The position numbers were made by a program, and so were the translations under genes. DNA of 40,242 nucleotides. Origin: Bacilli bacterium (lineage in GTDB: Bacteria; Bacillota_I; Bacilli_A; JAJDGJ01). Below, one piece after another: positions 30,336-40,242 of this stretch. Below the pieces are notes generated by a model. It had not been told where the DNA came from. It searched no databases and saw only the letters and a list, made by a program, of their open reading frames with translations. The stretch is from assembly GCA_031289255.1 (NCBI GenBank), contig JAITPW010000073.1, forward strand, positions 1 to 40,242, read 5' to 3'. How positions within the stretch are numbered: position 1 is the first letter of the stretch; each line of letters opens with the position of its first letter.

Positions 30336-31155
30336 TGAAGAAGAATTAAATGATAAAAGACAACGTGAACGAATTGAGAATGCTAAAAAAGTAGCTATTA
30401 AATCACAAGAGATCCTTGATAGTAATTATGAAAGAATTAGTTCTAAACTATCAAGAATTGTTAAAAAGATTAATTCTCGTTTAGATTTTTTCTTAACTAA
30501 TCAAACGCTTGCGAAAATAGTTGCTTTAGTGCTAGCGATTATTCTTTATGTTGGTATTACTTTTTCTGGGGACATTAATGTTTCTAATCAAAATAATGTT
30601 GGTAAAAATATTTATGGTATTAAAGTGGAAGCACTTTATGATAAAAATAAATATCAAATTGAGAATCTACCAAGTACTGTTGATTTATCGTTAATTGGAA
30701 CTTTAGATCAAATTAGAAAGACTGAAATTGCCAATAAGACTATGGTTATTGCTGATTTAACAGCTTATAAACCGGGATTGCATCAGAAAGTTGATTTACT
30801 ATATAGTGGGGTAGCTAAAGATGTTGATGTCAAATATTCACAACCTAGTTATGAAGTTGATATCTATGAAAAACAAGAAAAAGAGTATAAAGTTTTACCC
30901 CAATTAGTTAAGAGTAATGATAATTATGAATATAATTTAAAATTAAGTCAGGATGTTATTAAAATAAGAGCTGCTCAACATACTTTGGATAGTATTGTTA
31001 ATGTTTATATCTTAGTTGATGTTAGTGATCATGAACATGATTTTATTCAGAATGGTAAAATTATTGCTTTTGATAGTGATGGTAATTTGATAAATAATTT
31101 AACTTTAGATCAAGGTCTTATAAAAATTGATGTTAAGATAAATAAAATTAAATAA
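30319..31155 (+). CDS. cdaR: YbbR-domain regulator CdaR
   Basis: Single N-terminal TM, YbbR-like repeats, position between cdaA and glmM. Confidence 0.88.
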   Translation: MMRKYNEEELNDKRQRERIENAKKVAIKSQEILDSNYERISSKLSRIVKKINSRLDFFLTNQTLAKIVALVLAIILYVGITFSGDINVSNQNNVGKNIYGIKVEALYDKNKYQIENLPSTVDLSLIGTLDQIRKTEIANKTMVIADLTAYKPGLHQKVDLLYSGVAKDVDVKYSQPSYEVDIYEKQEKEYKVLPQLVKSNDNYEYNLKLSQDVIKIRAAQHTLDSIVNVYILVDVSDHEHDFIQNGKIIAFDSDGNLINNLTLDQGLIKIDVKINKIK

Positions 31156-31164
31156 AGGAGATTT

Positions 31165-32487
31165 ATGATGAATTATTTTGGAACGGATGGAATTAGAGGC
31201 ATTGCGAACACGCAGTTAAGCCCAAGTATTGCTTTTAAATTAGGACAATATTTAGGATATAAATATCAAGGTAAAAAGATTCTTATTGGTAGTGATACAA
31301 GATTATCAAAGGATATGTTAGAAGCTAGTCTTTGTGCTGGTCTTACTAGTATGGGAGCTAATGCTTATTTGGTACATGTTATTTCAACTCCAGGAGTTAG
31401 TTTTTTAGTGAAAAATAATGATTTTGAAGCAGGTATTATGATTAGTGCTTCTCATAATCCTTTTTATGATAATGGTTTAAAAGTATTTAATGCCCAAGGT
31501 GAAAAAATAAGTAGTGAATTAGAAAAGGAAATTGAGGATTATCTTGATGATAAAATAAAGCTTTCTTTAGTTGATAGTTCTTTATTGGGACAAATTTTTG
31601 ATTATACTAGTCATATCAATAGTTATTTGAATTATTTAAAAGACAGTATTAATCATGATTTAAGTAGTTTTAATATTATTGTTGATTGTGCTAATGGTAG
31701 TGCTAGTTGTTTAATTGGTCCCTTATTAGATTCTTTAAATATTACTTATAAATTAATTAATAATGAGTATGATGGAAAAAATATTAATCTTAATTGTGGT
31801 TCTACTCATTTAAGTATGCTACAAGAAGCAATGGTTCAAGATCATTATGATTTAGGTATTGCTTTTGATGGTGATGCTGATCGCATGTTAGCCCTTAATA
31901 GCAAAGGTGATATTCTTGATGGTGATTATATTATTTATATTTGTGCTAAGTATTTAGCTTTAAATAATCGTTTAAACAATAAAACAGTGGTCAGTACGAT
32001 CATGGCTAATATGGGCTTCTTTAAAGCTTTAGATAAATTGGGTCTTAATTATGTAAAAACTAAAGTTGGTGATAAATATGTTTATGAAGAAATGGCTTTA
32101 CATGATTATCAATTAGGCGGAGAACAATCAGGGCATATTATTTTTAAAGAGTTTGCGAGTACAGGTGATGGTATGTTGAGTGCTCTACAATTATTGAATG
32201 CTTTAAAAGAATTAGACACAACTATTGATGAGGTGGCTTTAGAATTAATTAAGTACCCACAAGTATTAATAAATGTTGAGGTTAATGATAAGGATTTAGT
32301 CTTCAATAATACTATTGTTCAAGCAGCGATTGTTGAAGTTGAAAAGGCTTTAAAAGATGAAGGTCGTGTTTTATTAAGAGCTAGTGGGACTGAACCTTTA
32401 ATTAGGGTTATGGTTGAAGCTAATAAGCTTGAACTTGCTCAGCAATATGGGAATTATTTAGTAGATATTATTAATCAAGTAAAATAA
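31165..32487 (+). CDS. glmM: Phosphoglucosamine mutase
   Basis: YFGTDGIRG, MISASHNPFYDNGLKVF, FDGDADRMLA, RASGTEPLIRVMVEA. Confidence 0.97.
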   Translation: MMNYFGTDGIRGIANTQLSPSIAFKLGQYLGYKYQGKKILIGSDTRLSKDMLEASLCAGLTSMGANAYLVHVISTPGVSFLVKNNDFEAGIMISASHNPFYDNGLKVFNAQGEKISSELEKEIEDYLDDKIKLSLVDSSLLGQIFDYTSHINSYLNYLKDSINHDLSSFNIIVDCANGSASCLIGPLLDSLNITYKLINNEYDGKNINLNCGSTHLSMLQEAMVQDHYDLGIAFDGDADRMLALNSKGDILDGDYIIYICAKYLALNNRLNNKTVVSTIMANMGFFKALDKLGLNYVKTKVGDKYVYEEMALHDYQLGGEQSGHIIFKEFASTGDGMLSALQLLNALKELDTTIDEVALELIKYPQVLINVEVNDKDLVFNNTIVQAAIVEVEKALKDEGRVLLRASGTEPLIRVMVEANKLELAQQYGNYLVDIINQVK

Positions 32488-32525
32488 ATGATATAATAAG
32501 ATTGCTGAAGAAGGAGCGGTTGAAT

Positions 32526-32990
32526 ATGCAAGATTTATTAATGTATTTTTGGGTTGCTGTTATTATTGTATTTGCTTTAATTGAGATGATGACTATTACT
32601 TTTTATTCGGTATGTTTTTCGATTGGAGCGATATTTGCCTTAATAATGTATACTCTCGGTTTTGATATTGTTGGACAACTTAGTGCCTTTATTATCGTTT
32701 TAATTATCTGTTTATTCTTGATTGTGCCATTGATGAGAAGACTATTAAACATTAAAGTTAATGATAACAGGCAAGGTATTCCTACTAATCTCGATTTAAT
32801 TATTGGTGAAGATGGCGTCTGTTTAGAAAGAATTTCATTACACCAAAATGGCCTAGTTAAAGTAGCTGGTAAAGAATGGACAGCAAGAGTTAATGAAGAT
32901 GTTATTATTGAACCTCATGATATTGTTATCGTTGAAAAGATTATTGGTTCAAAAATTATTGTTAAGAAAAAAGAGGAGGATTTTAGATGA
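32526..32990 (+). CDS. NfeD family protein
   Basis: N-terminal TM helices and OB-like domain ...GEDGVCLERI..NGLVKVAGKEWTAR; RBS AAGGAG; followed by SPFH gene. Confidence 0.85.
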   Translation: MQDLLMYFWVAVIIVFALIEMMTITFYSVCFSIGAIFALIMYTLGFDIVGQLSAFIIVLIICLFLIVPLMRRLLNIKVNDNRQGIPTNLDLIIGEDGVCLERISLHQNGLVKVAGKEWTARVNEDVIIEPHDIVIVEKIIGSKIIVKKKEEDFR

Positions 32991-33946
32991 GATTTGTCGG
33001 TGGAATAGGATTAATAATATTTTTATTATTAATTGTCTTATTATTAGTTTATTTATTTACGAGAATAAAAATAGTACAACAAGCTAGTTGCTTAGTTGTT
33101 CAAAGATTAGGAAATTTTAATCGTGTTTGTTATAGTGGTATTCATTTTTTATTACCCTTTATTGAAAGTGTTTATGCCCGACTATCATTAAAAGAACAAG
33201 TGATTGATTTTCCTCCCCAACCAGTTATTACAAAAGATAATGTTACTATTCAAATAGATACGGTTATCTTCTTTCAAATAACTGATCCAAAGCAATATGC
33301 TTATGGAGTTAATAATCCTTTATTAGCTTTAGAAAATTTAACAGCTACAACCCTACGTAATATTATTGGAGATTTAGAATTAGATGAATCATTAACATCA
33401 CGTGATACGATTAATACTAGAATGCGTATCATTCTTGATGAAGCCAGTGATCCATGGGGAGTTAAGGTTAATCGGGTGGAATTAAAGAATATCGTTCCGC
33501 CGATTGATATTCAACAAGCTATGGAAAAACAAATGCGAGCTGAAAGAGAAAAACGAGAAGCTATTCTTTTAGCTGAAGGCCAAAAACAAGCAGCTATTAC
33601 GAAGGCTGAAGGAGATAAAGAAAGTATTGTCTTACGAGCAGAAGCTTATAAGGAACAACAAATTAAACATGCTCAAGGAGATGCTGAAGCCATTCGTTTA
33701 ATCAATGAAGCGACAGCTCAAGGTCTTTCATATATTAAAAAAGTAGATGTTAATCAAAGTGTTATTAATATTAAATCATTAGAAACATTTCAAAAAGTTG
33801 CTGATGGTAAAGCGACAAAGATTATTATTCCTAGTGATATTCAAAATATGGCTGGCTTGGTCACTTCTTTAAGCGAATTAGTGAAAGATGATAAAATAAA
33901 TGGTGAAGATGCTAAGAGTATCGTTGCAAAAGAAAATAATATTTAA
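32987..33946 (+). CDS. SPFH/band-7 domain protein (paraslipin-like)
   Basis: VVQRLGNFNRVCYSGIHFLLPFIE, VNRVELKNIVPPIDIQQAMEKQMRAEREKRE. Confidence 0.92.
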   Translation: MRFVGGIGLIIFLLLIVLLLVYLFTRIKIVQQASCLVVQRLGNFNRVCYSGIHFLLPFIESVYARLSLKEQVIDFPPQPVITKDNVTIQIDTVIFFQITDPKQYAYGVNNPLLALENLTATTLRNIIGDLELDESLTSRDTINTRMRIILDEASDPWGVKVNRVELKNIVPPIDIQQAMEKQMRAEREKREAILLAEGQKQAAITKAEGDKESIVLRAEAYKEQQIKHAQGDAEAIRLINEATAQGLSYIKKVDVNQSVINIKSLETFQKVADGKATKIIIPSDIQNMAGLVTSLSELVKDDKINGEDAKSIVAKENNI

Positions 33947-34029
33947 GTTATCAATTAAATGATCGTATTAAGAATATTGATAAATGATTATGATGTTTAT
34001 TATTATCCTTATCAGAATGATTGTTGTTT

Positions 34030-34054
34030 AAGGCTATCTCAAGATAGCCTTTTA
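34030..34054 (+). terminator. Rho-independent terminator
   Basis: AAGGCTATCT CA AGATAGCCTT TTA. Confidence 0.85.
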
Positions 34055-34077
34055 TTAAAAAAGAGGAGAATTAAAAA

Positions 34078-35388
34078 ATGGATCCAGTAAAAATTATTGG
34101 AGCTGGTTTAGCTGGATGCGAAGCGGCTTATCAATTAGCAAAAAGAAATATTAAAGTACAACTATATGAAATGCGTCCTCATAAGATGACACCAGCTCAT
34201 CAAAGTGCTTATTTTGGGGAATTAGTCTGTTCTAATTCTTTTCGAGGAGACCAATTGATAAATGCGGTAGGTATCTTAAAACAAGAATTATTATTACTAG
34301 ACTCAATTGTTATGAAGACGGCTTATGAACATCAAGTGCCAGCTGGGGCAGCTTTAGCTGTTGATCGTGAAGGGTTTGCCCAAGCTTTAACAAATAAAAT
34401 AAAAAATCTTGATAATGTCGAAGTAATTAATGAAGAAGCTCAAGCGATTTTTGAAGGTCGATGTATTATTGCTAGTGGACCTTTAAGTAGTGAAGCATTA
34501 AGTAATGATATTTTAAAAAAAACAAATACTGATAGTTTGTATTTTTATGATGCTATTGCTCCTATTATTGAAAAAGCATCGATTGATTTTAATAAAGCTT
34601 ATTATAAGTCTCGTTATGATAAAGAGGAAGCTTCTTATATTAATTGTGCTATGAATGAATTAGAATATAATAATTGGTATGATGCTTTAATAAAAGCTCA
34701 ATGTGCACCGTTAAAAGAATTTGAGAAATTGATTGTCTTTGAAGGATGTATGCCAATTGAAGAAATAGCAAGACGAGGTTATCAGACTATGCTTTATGGA
34801 CCTTTAAAACCAGTTGGTTTAGAAAAAGATGAACATGATCATCCAGTGGCAGTGGTTCAATTACGACAAGATGATGCCCAAGCTCATTTATATAATATGG
34901 TCGGTTTTCAAACTCATTTATTATATGCTGAACAAAAACGTCTCATTCAGATGATTCCAGGTCTGGAAAATGCTAATATTGTCAGATATGGAGTAATGCA
35001 TCGTAATACTTTTATTAATGCTCCTAAACTATTGAAACCGACTTTTCAAAGTAAATTTAATGATGATTTATTTTTTGCTGGACAAATAAGTGGTGTCGAG
35101 GGTTATGTAGAAAGTATTGCAAGTGGTTTAATGGCTGGTATTAATATGGCTCGTTATTATCAACAAGAGGAGTTATTAATCTTTCCTGAAGAAAGTATTT
35201 GTGGAGCCATGGCCCATTATATAACGAATGCTAATCCCCAGCATTTTCAGCCGATGAATGCTAATTTTGGTATCGTTAAAAAATTAGAAGGTAAAGTAAA
35301 AAAACAAGATAAAAAATTAATAATTGCTCAAAGAGCATTAGCAAAAATGAAGGAGTTTATTGATCAAAATGGAATCATTATTAAGTAG
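34078..35388 (+). CDS. trmFO: Methylenetetrahydrofolate-tRNA-(uracil-5-)-methyltransferase TrmFO
   Basis: [61 protein letters not shown]. Confidence 0.96.
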   Translation: MDPVKIIGAGLAGCEAAYQLAKRNIKVQLYEMRPHKMTPAHQSAYFGELVCSNSFRGDQLINAVGILKQELLLLDSIVMKTAYEHQVPAGAALAVDREGFAQALTNKIKNLDNVEVINEEAQAIFEGRCIIASGPLSSEALSNDILKKTNTDSLYFYDAIAPIIEKASIDFNKAYYKSRYDKEEASYINCAMNELEYNNWYDALIKAQCAPLKEFEKLIVFEGCMPIEEIARRGYQTMLYGPLKPVGLEKDEHDHPVAVVQLRQDDAQAHLYNMVGFQTHLLYAEQKRLIQMIPGLENANIVRYGVMHRNTFINAPKLLKPTFQSKFNDDLFFAGQISGVEGYVESIASGLMAGINMARYYQQEELLIFPEESICGAMAHYITNANPQHFQPMNANFGIVKKLEGKVKKQDKKLIIAQRALAKMKEFIDQNGIIIK

Positions 35389-36250
35389 TTTTACATCATA
35401 TTTAAAATATGAGTTATTTCTGGCTGATAAATCGATTGCTGCTTATCAAAGAGATGTTAAGGAATACTTAAATTATTTTAATTGTGATATTGCTTTGATT
35501 AAGTATGAGAATGTTTTAGAATACTTATCTTATTTATATGATAAAAACTTAACTAATAGCACGCAAGCTCGTAAGATTAGTGCTTTAAAAACCTTTTATA
35601 AATATTTACTTCAAAAAGAAGTTATCGATGATAATTTTTTTGATAAAATAGCTTTGCCTAAAAAGGCTCAGAAATTAGTTGATGTAATTGAAGAACAAAC
35701 CTTATTTAATTTTTTAGAATCGTTTAATTTAACTAAATTAGATAAGCGTAATAAATTAATATTTACTTTATTATATGCAACTGGTTTACGAATAAGTGAA
35801 TTAGTAAATATTAAACTTAATGATCTTGATTTAAATAATTTAAGTATTAGAGTCTTAGGAAAAGGTCATAAAGAAAGAATCGTCTATTTTGATGAGGGGA
35901 CTAAAACTTTATTAAATGAGTATCTATTAAATACGAGAAAAGAACTATTAAATAATAAAGTTTGTTCTTATTTATTAATTAATAAGAATGGTACTAATTT
36001 AAGTGTTCGCGGCGTTCAATTTATTTTAAAAGATAAATGGCTTAAATTTATGCAATATAGTAATATCACACCTCATCAATTTCGTCATACTTATGCTACT
36101 CATTTATTGAATAATGGTATGGATTTAAGAACTTTACAAGAGTTATTAGGACATGAGAATTTAGAAACAACCCAAATTTATACTAAGGTAAGTACGAAGC
36201 AATTAAGTAATGCTATTAATACTTTAGATAATGTTTTAAAAAAGAAATAG
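35369..36250 (+). CDS. xerC: Tyrosine recombinase XerC-like
   Basis: [53 protein letters not shown]; follows trmFO. Confidence 0.9.
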   Translation: MESLLSSFTSYLKYELFLADKSIAAYQRDVKEYLNYFNCDIALIKYENVLEYLSYLYDKNLTNSTQARKISALKTFYKYLLQKEVIDDNFFDKIALPKKAQKLVDVIEEQTLFNFLESFNLTKLDKRNKLIFTLLYATGLRISELVNIKLNDLDLNNLSIRVLGKGHKERIVYFDEGTKTLLNEYLLNTRKELLNNKVCSYLLINKNGTNLSVRGVQFILKDKWLKFMQYSNITPHQFRHTYATHLLNNGMDLRTLQELLGHENLETTQIYTKVSTKQLSNAINTLDNVLKKK

Positions 36251-36370
36251 AATTATTTTTAGTATCATAAATTTAATGTTGCAAATAATTTTACAATATC
36301 ATGACAACCATTTATAATTACTACGATATATTAATTGTATTTTTAATCTATAAGTAAAGGGATGGTTATA

Positions 36371-37570
36371 ATGATAAAGTTATTTAATAAGTCAATAATA
36401 AAGTTTTGTTGTTTATTATTTATAATACTTTTTCTAAATACTGAGCTTATTGAGGGATTTAGTAGTGATCTTAATACGCCCCTTAGTACTTATAATAAAG
36501 TGAATAATAATAATTTAGATAATAATGATTTAAACATATCATTTTTAAATATTAACTATGAAGATGGAACATTATCTTTCTTTGATGATTATTCAATAAT
36601 CAAAAAGAAAATGGTTTATATTTCTGATGAAAATAAAGAATTTATGAGTATAAAACAGGAATTTGCTTTTAGAGACAATGATAAAAAGGCTGATAATACT
36701 TTTTATCTTAAAATGAATCTTAAATTGGAGCAAGATGTCATATATCTGCTTGATGAAGATGATATTCAAGAAATTTATGGGAATACTGATAATATAAAAT
36801 TACAAATCGATGATGGCAAATTATATCTACTTAATAATCAATCTGATAGTTCGATATTAACTATTGTTTACCAAAAAAATCTTGATAAACTAAAAATTAC
36901 TACTTTGTTTAATATTGAAGGGATAGCAGCTGGTTCATTTGATGGTAATCCATTATTATCAAATTTATTAATTATTAGAGCCCTTGATGAAGATAATGGA
37001 GCTCTTATTAATAACCTTATTATCAAAGGTGAAACTAATAAAAAATATCATGTTTTTCATAAAGATCATTTATTAAAAATAAAGGGCTATCATTTAAATA
37101 AAGAAAATACATCATTAAATAATCATAGTTATTATCAACAAAAACCAACTGTTCTGACTTATAAATATCATAAAAAACAATGTGATTGTCATATTACGAT
37201 TAAGTATGTTGATGAAGAAAATAATAAATTACATGAAGATATTATTATTGATGAAAATAATTTTAATGGTTTAAATTTAAGTAATTATCAATTAGATATT
37301 GCAAATTATTTAATAGATATTGAAAAATCACCTCATGATATTAAGATGATTGAGGATATTAGTAAGAATAAAACGTTTACTTTTGTTTATCATAAGATTT
37401 TATTGATGAATAATGATGATAATGAAAGTGATAATATTAATGATGAAAAGATCATGCTTCCTCTTACTGGTAATCATGATTTAGAGATGATTTTATTAAT
37501 AATAATTAGCTTTAGTATGAACTTGGCTATGCTAAAACAAATACATAATAATATAAAAGAGTTATCTTAA
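36371..37570 (+). CDS. Cell-surface protein with signal peptide, MucBP-like repeats and LPLTG sorting signal
   Basis: N-terminal hydrophobic signal; HITIKYVDEENNKLHEDIII..FTFVYHK MucBP-like; LPLTG + hydrophobic tail + KQIHNNIK. Confidence 0.72.
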   Translation: MIKLFNKSIIKFCCLLFIILFLNTELIEGFSSDLNTPLSTYNKVNNNNLDNNDLNISFLNINYEDGTLSFFDDYSIIKKKMVYISDENKEFMSIKQEFAFRDNDKKADNTFYLKMNLKLEQDVIYLLDEDDIQEIYGNTDNIKLQIDDGKLYLLNNQSDSSILTIVYQKNLDKLKITTLFNIEGIAAGSFDGNPLLSNLLIIRALDEDNGALINNLIIKGETNKKYHVFHKDHLLKIKGYHLNKENTSLNNHSYYQQKPTVLTYKYHKKQCDCHITIKYVDEENNKLHEDIIIDENNFNGLNLSNYQLDIANYLIDIEKSPHDIKMIEDISKNKTFTFVYHKILLMNNDDNESDNINDEKIMLPLTGNHDLEMILLIIISFSMNLAMLKQIHNNIKELS

Positions 37571-37635
37571 TAAGATATTAATAACTTTAAATATTATTTT
37601 TTTTTTAAGAAAGGGGCTTTAATTTTGATAAGCAA

Positions 37636-37664
37636 TTTACTAGCATGCAAAAAAAGTGTATAAT
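37636..37664 (+). promoter_or_regulatory. guaA promoter
   Basis: TTTACT -17 bp- TATAAT. Confidence 0.7.
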
Positions 37665-37729
37665 AATTCTTAATGGATATAGTTAGATTATTATTGAAAA
37701 TATTAATATAAGTTAGGATGAGTGATTAT

Positions 37730-39259
37730 ATGAAAAAAGAGTATATTTTGGTTTTGGATTATGGAAGTCAATATAATCAATTGATTGTAAGAAGAATTAG
37801 AGAGTTGAATGTTTACTCAAAACTAGTTCATCATGATGTTGATATTAAATTATTAAAAAATGATCCATTGTTAAAAGGGATTATTCTTTCTGGTGGACCA
37901 AACTCTGTTTACGAAGATAATGCCTTTACAATAGATGAAGAAATATTTAATTTAGGAATACCAGTTCTTGGTATTTGTTATGGGATGCAACTGATTTGTC
38001 ATAAACTAGGTGGTAAAGTAATACCAGGGACAATTAAAGAATTTGGAAAAACGGATATTGAAGTTGAGACTGATAGTATGTTATTTAATGGTACTATCCA
38101 ACATCAATTGACTTGGATGTCGCATACCGATAAAGTTGTCTCAATACCTGAGGGGTTTAAAAAGATAGCCTTCTCATTAAATACTGAATATGTTGGTATT
38201 GAAAATGATGAAAAGATGATGTATGGTATTCAATTTCATCCCGAAGTTACTCACACTGAATATGGTATGAAAATTATCCAAAATTTTATTGATAAATGTG
38301 CTATTGAAGATAAGTGGGAAATGGCTAATATTGTCGATGATTTAATTGTTAATATAAGGGATGAAGTCAATGATGATCATGTTTTATGTGCTTTAAGTGG
38401 GGGAGTTGATTCTTCAGTAGTAGCTTACTTACTGGCAAAGGCAATTGGTTCAAAGTTAACTTGTGTTTTTGTTGATCATGGATTATTAAGAAAAGATGAA
38501 GCTAAACAAGTAATTGAATTATTTAAGGATTTAGATGTTGAGTTTATCTTAGCTGAAGAATCAAATTTATTCTTCAAAAAACTACGTGGGGTTTGTGATC
38601 CAGAACGTAAAAGAAAAATAATTGGTGCCACTTTTATTGAAGTTTTTGATAATATTTCCAGTAAATTAGATAATATTAAATATTTAGCTCAAGGGACTAT
38701 TTATGCTGATGTTATTGAATCAGGGACCAAGACAGCCCAAACCATAAAATCACATCATAATGTCGGTGGATTACCTGCCAATATGCAATTTAAATTAATT
38801 GAACCATTACGTGAATTATTCAAGGATGAAGTACGTAATTTAGGACGTGCTCTAGGAATGCCTGAACATATTATTAATCGTCAACCATTTCCAGGACCAG
38901 GATTAGCTATTAGAATATTAAATGATGTTACTAATGAAAAAGCAATGTTATTACAAGATGTTGATGCAATTGTTCGAGAAGAAATTGAAAGAGATGAAAA
39001 TAATCATGGCGCATGGCAATATTTTGCGGTTTTAACTGGTGCAAAATCAGTCGGAGTAATTGGTGATATGCGTAATTATGGTGAAGTTGTAGCGATAAGA
39101 GCTGTTTCTTCTATTGATGGCATGTCAGCTGATTTTTGTCGAATTGATTATGATACGCTAGCAAATATGGCTACCAGAATTATTAATGAAGTGCCAGGAG
39201 TAGCACGAGTAGTGTATGATATAACTTCTAAACCACCAGGAACGATTGAGTGGGAATAA
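37730..39259 (+). CDS. guaA: GMP synthase (glutamine-hydrolysing)
   Basis: ILVLDYGSQYNQLIVRRIRE, GICYGMQLICH, ALSGGVDSSVVAYLL, C-terminus SKPPGTIEWE; start M5 placed after the AGG RBS. Confidence 0.97.
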   Translation: MKKEYILVLDYGSQYNQLIVRRIRELNVYSKLVHHDVDIKLLKNDPLLKGIILSGGPNSVYEDNAFTIDEEIFNLGIPVLGICYGMQLICHKLGGKVIPGTIKEFGKTDIEVETDSMLFNGTIQHQLTWMSHTDKVVSIPEGFKKIAFSLNTEYVGIENDEKMMYGIQFHPEVTHTEYGMKIIQNFIDKCAIEDKWEMANIVDDLIVNIRDEVNDDHVLCALSGGVDSSVVAYLLAKAIGSKLTCVFVDHGLLRKDEAKQVIELFKDLDVEFILAEESNLFFKKLRGVCDPERKRKIIGATFIEVFDNISSKLDNIKYLAQGTIYADVIESGTKTAQTIKSHHNVGGLPANMQFKLIEPLRELFKDEVRNLGRALGMPEHIINRQPFPGPGLAIRILNDVTNEKAMLLQDVDAIVREEIERDENNHGAWQYFAVLTGAKSVGVIGDMRNYGEVVAIRAVSSIDGMSADFCRIDYDTLANMATRIINEVPGVARVVYDITSKPPGTIEWE

Positions 39260-39267
39260 TTATTGAG

Positions 39268-39307
39268 AGTTAAAATGCCTTTAATAAAGGGGTTTCAGCT
39301 CTTTTTT
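39268..39307 (+). terminator. guaA terminator
   Basis: AAAATGCCTTT AAT AAAGGGGTTT imperfect stem then CAGCTCTTTTTTT. Confidence 0.6.
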
Positions 39308-39572
39308 TCGGCTATTGCACTTTTTATTTTGGATATAACCAACTGTAAACTGGTTACTTGAGCAATATATATCTATATTTTGCGACGATGTATGGCAAGT
39401 TAAAATGCCTTTTAACTTGCTAGCAACTTCGAAATTACTATTCGGGTATAGGTGACCATAGGTCCCTAATGTTGTTTCAATATCCTCATGTCCTAAGCGA
39501 CCTTTAATAATAAGTGGATTTTCACCCATAAGTGAGTTGTGTTCTCTAACATGGGAAAATGTTGATATGAGA
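39281..39572 (-). pseudogene. Phage/ICE tyrosine integrase remnant (C-terminal part)
   Basis: MGENPLIIKGRLGHEDIETTLGTYGHLYPNSNFEVASKLKGIL; upstream in frame ISTFSHVREHNSL looks like a degraded TFHGLRHSHASLLI box, then a stop. Confidence 0.8.
39395..39420. repeat. Perfect inverted repeat GCAAGTTAAAA-TGCC-TTTTAACTTGC
   Basis: 11-bp arms, 4-nt loop. Confidence 0.9.
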
Positions 39573-39635
39573 AACTATTTAATAGTTATTAAAATTACAA
39601 AAAGAAGGGTAGGCATTGACAAGGAAGGGGATAAT

Positions 39636-40042
39636 TAGACAAAAATTATAGTGGACTCAGCTAAGACAAAAAATTCTATTAGAAAAATTCCAATTAGCAA
39701 GTTTTTAATTACAGTATTTACTTCGCTACAAAAACATTTTAAGAAATAATGAATATGTAGTTATTAAATAAAATGGTCAACCGTATGATCTTAGAGGAAT
39801 TAAAAAATAATACTTGTTATTATATAATAATTTAGAGATAGAGAACAGGAAATTTCATTATCTAAGACATACTTTTGCTACAATGGCAATAAAATCAGGA
39901 ATGGATGTAAAAATGTTAATTAAGATCTTAGGACATAAAAGTATTGTTACCACCATGAATTTATATATATATAGATCGAATGCATACAAAGAAAATGACG
40001 GATAAATTAAGTGAATATATATCTAAAAAAAGTAATTCCTAA
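39636..40042 (+). pseudogene. Second tyrosine integrase relic, frameshifted and with in-frame stops
   Basis: IIVDSAKTKNSIRKIPISKFLI (frame 3), then NGQPYDLRGIKK*YLLLYNNLEIENRKFHYLRHTFATMAIKSGMDVKMLIKILGHKSIVTTMNLY (frame 1), then DRMHTKKMTDKLSEYISKKSNS* (frame 2). Confidence 0.8.
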
Positions 40043-40242
40043 AAAAGCATTGGATTATTTTGAGTTATTAAAAGGATATCGTGTTCTACTATTATTTGTC
40101 ACTATATGTCTTAAATGTTAATAAGGTTGAGTTATTTAAATTGATTTATGCATATGGTACAATGTATTCATAATTACTAGGAGTGAAATTTATACATAAC
40201 GCTAGGATACTGTGCATCGTTATGTAGTTGTTAGAAAATGTG

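Noticed and set aside
32109-32306. 65-aa minus-strand ORF in glmM
   Set aside because: Antisense to a clearly conserved gene.
32893-33087. 64-aa plus-strand ORF across nfeD/SPFH
   Set aside because: Out-of-frame overlap of two supported genes.
37571-37717. Possible purine riboswitch upstream of guaA
   Set aside because: The leader after the promoter is only about 60 nt, AT-rich, and lacks a recognisable purine aptamer core or expression-platform terminator.

Overview
AT-rich, low-GC Gram-positive chromosomal window, probably Erysipelotrichia/Mollicutes-like (an inference from gene content and codon bias). It is mostly ordinary core genome. It opens with nine tRNA genes (Arg-Pro-Ala-Met-Ile2-Ser-fMet-Phe-Asp) and an OmpR-type two-component pair. 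Housekeeping blocks follow: rimP-nusA-ylxR-ylxQ-infB-rbfA, cdaA-cdaR-glmM, nfeD-SPFH, trmFO-xerC and guaA, plus a compact aromatic operon (DAHP synthase, an AroB-AroA fusion, AroC). The least ordinary items are: (i) a predicted lipoprotein thiol peroxidase that lacks the usual resolving cysteine, divergent from a DUF4405-like membrane protein with paired histidines; (ii) a single-ORF AroB-AroA fusion; (iii) a CitX-CitG fusion with no citrate lyase in view; (iv) a 9-bp GNRA-capped hairpin at the predicted 5' end of the rimP-nusA transcript; (v) tandem small membrane paralogs; (vi) an LPLTG surface protein; (vii) two decayed head-to-head integrase relics plus repeats just downstream of guaA. No CRISPR array, rRNA or recognisable complete defence system was seen. 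Product calls come from reading motifs in the translations; no database search was run.
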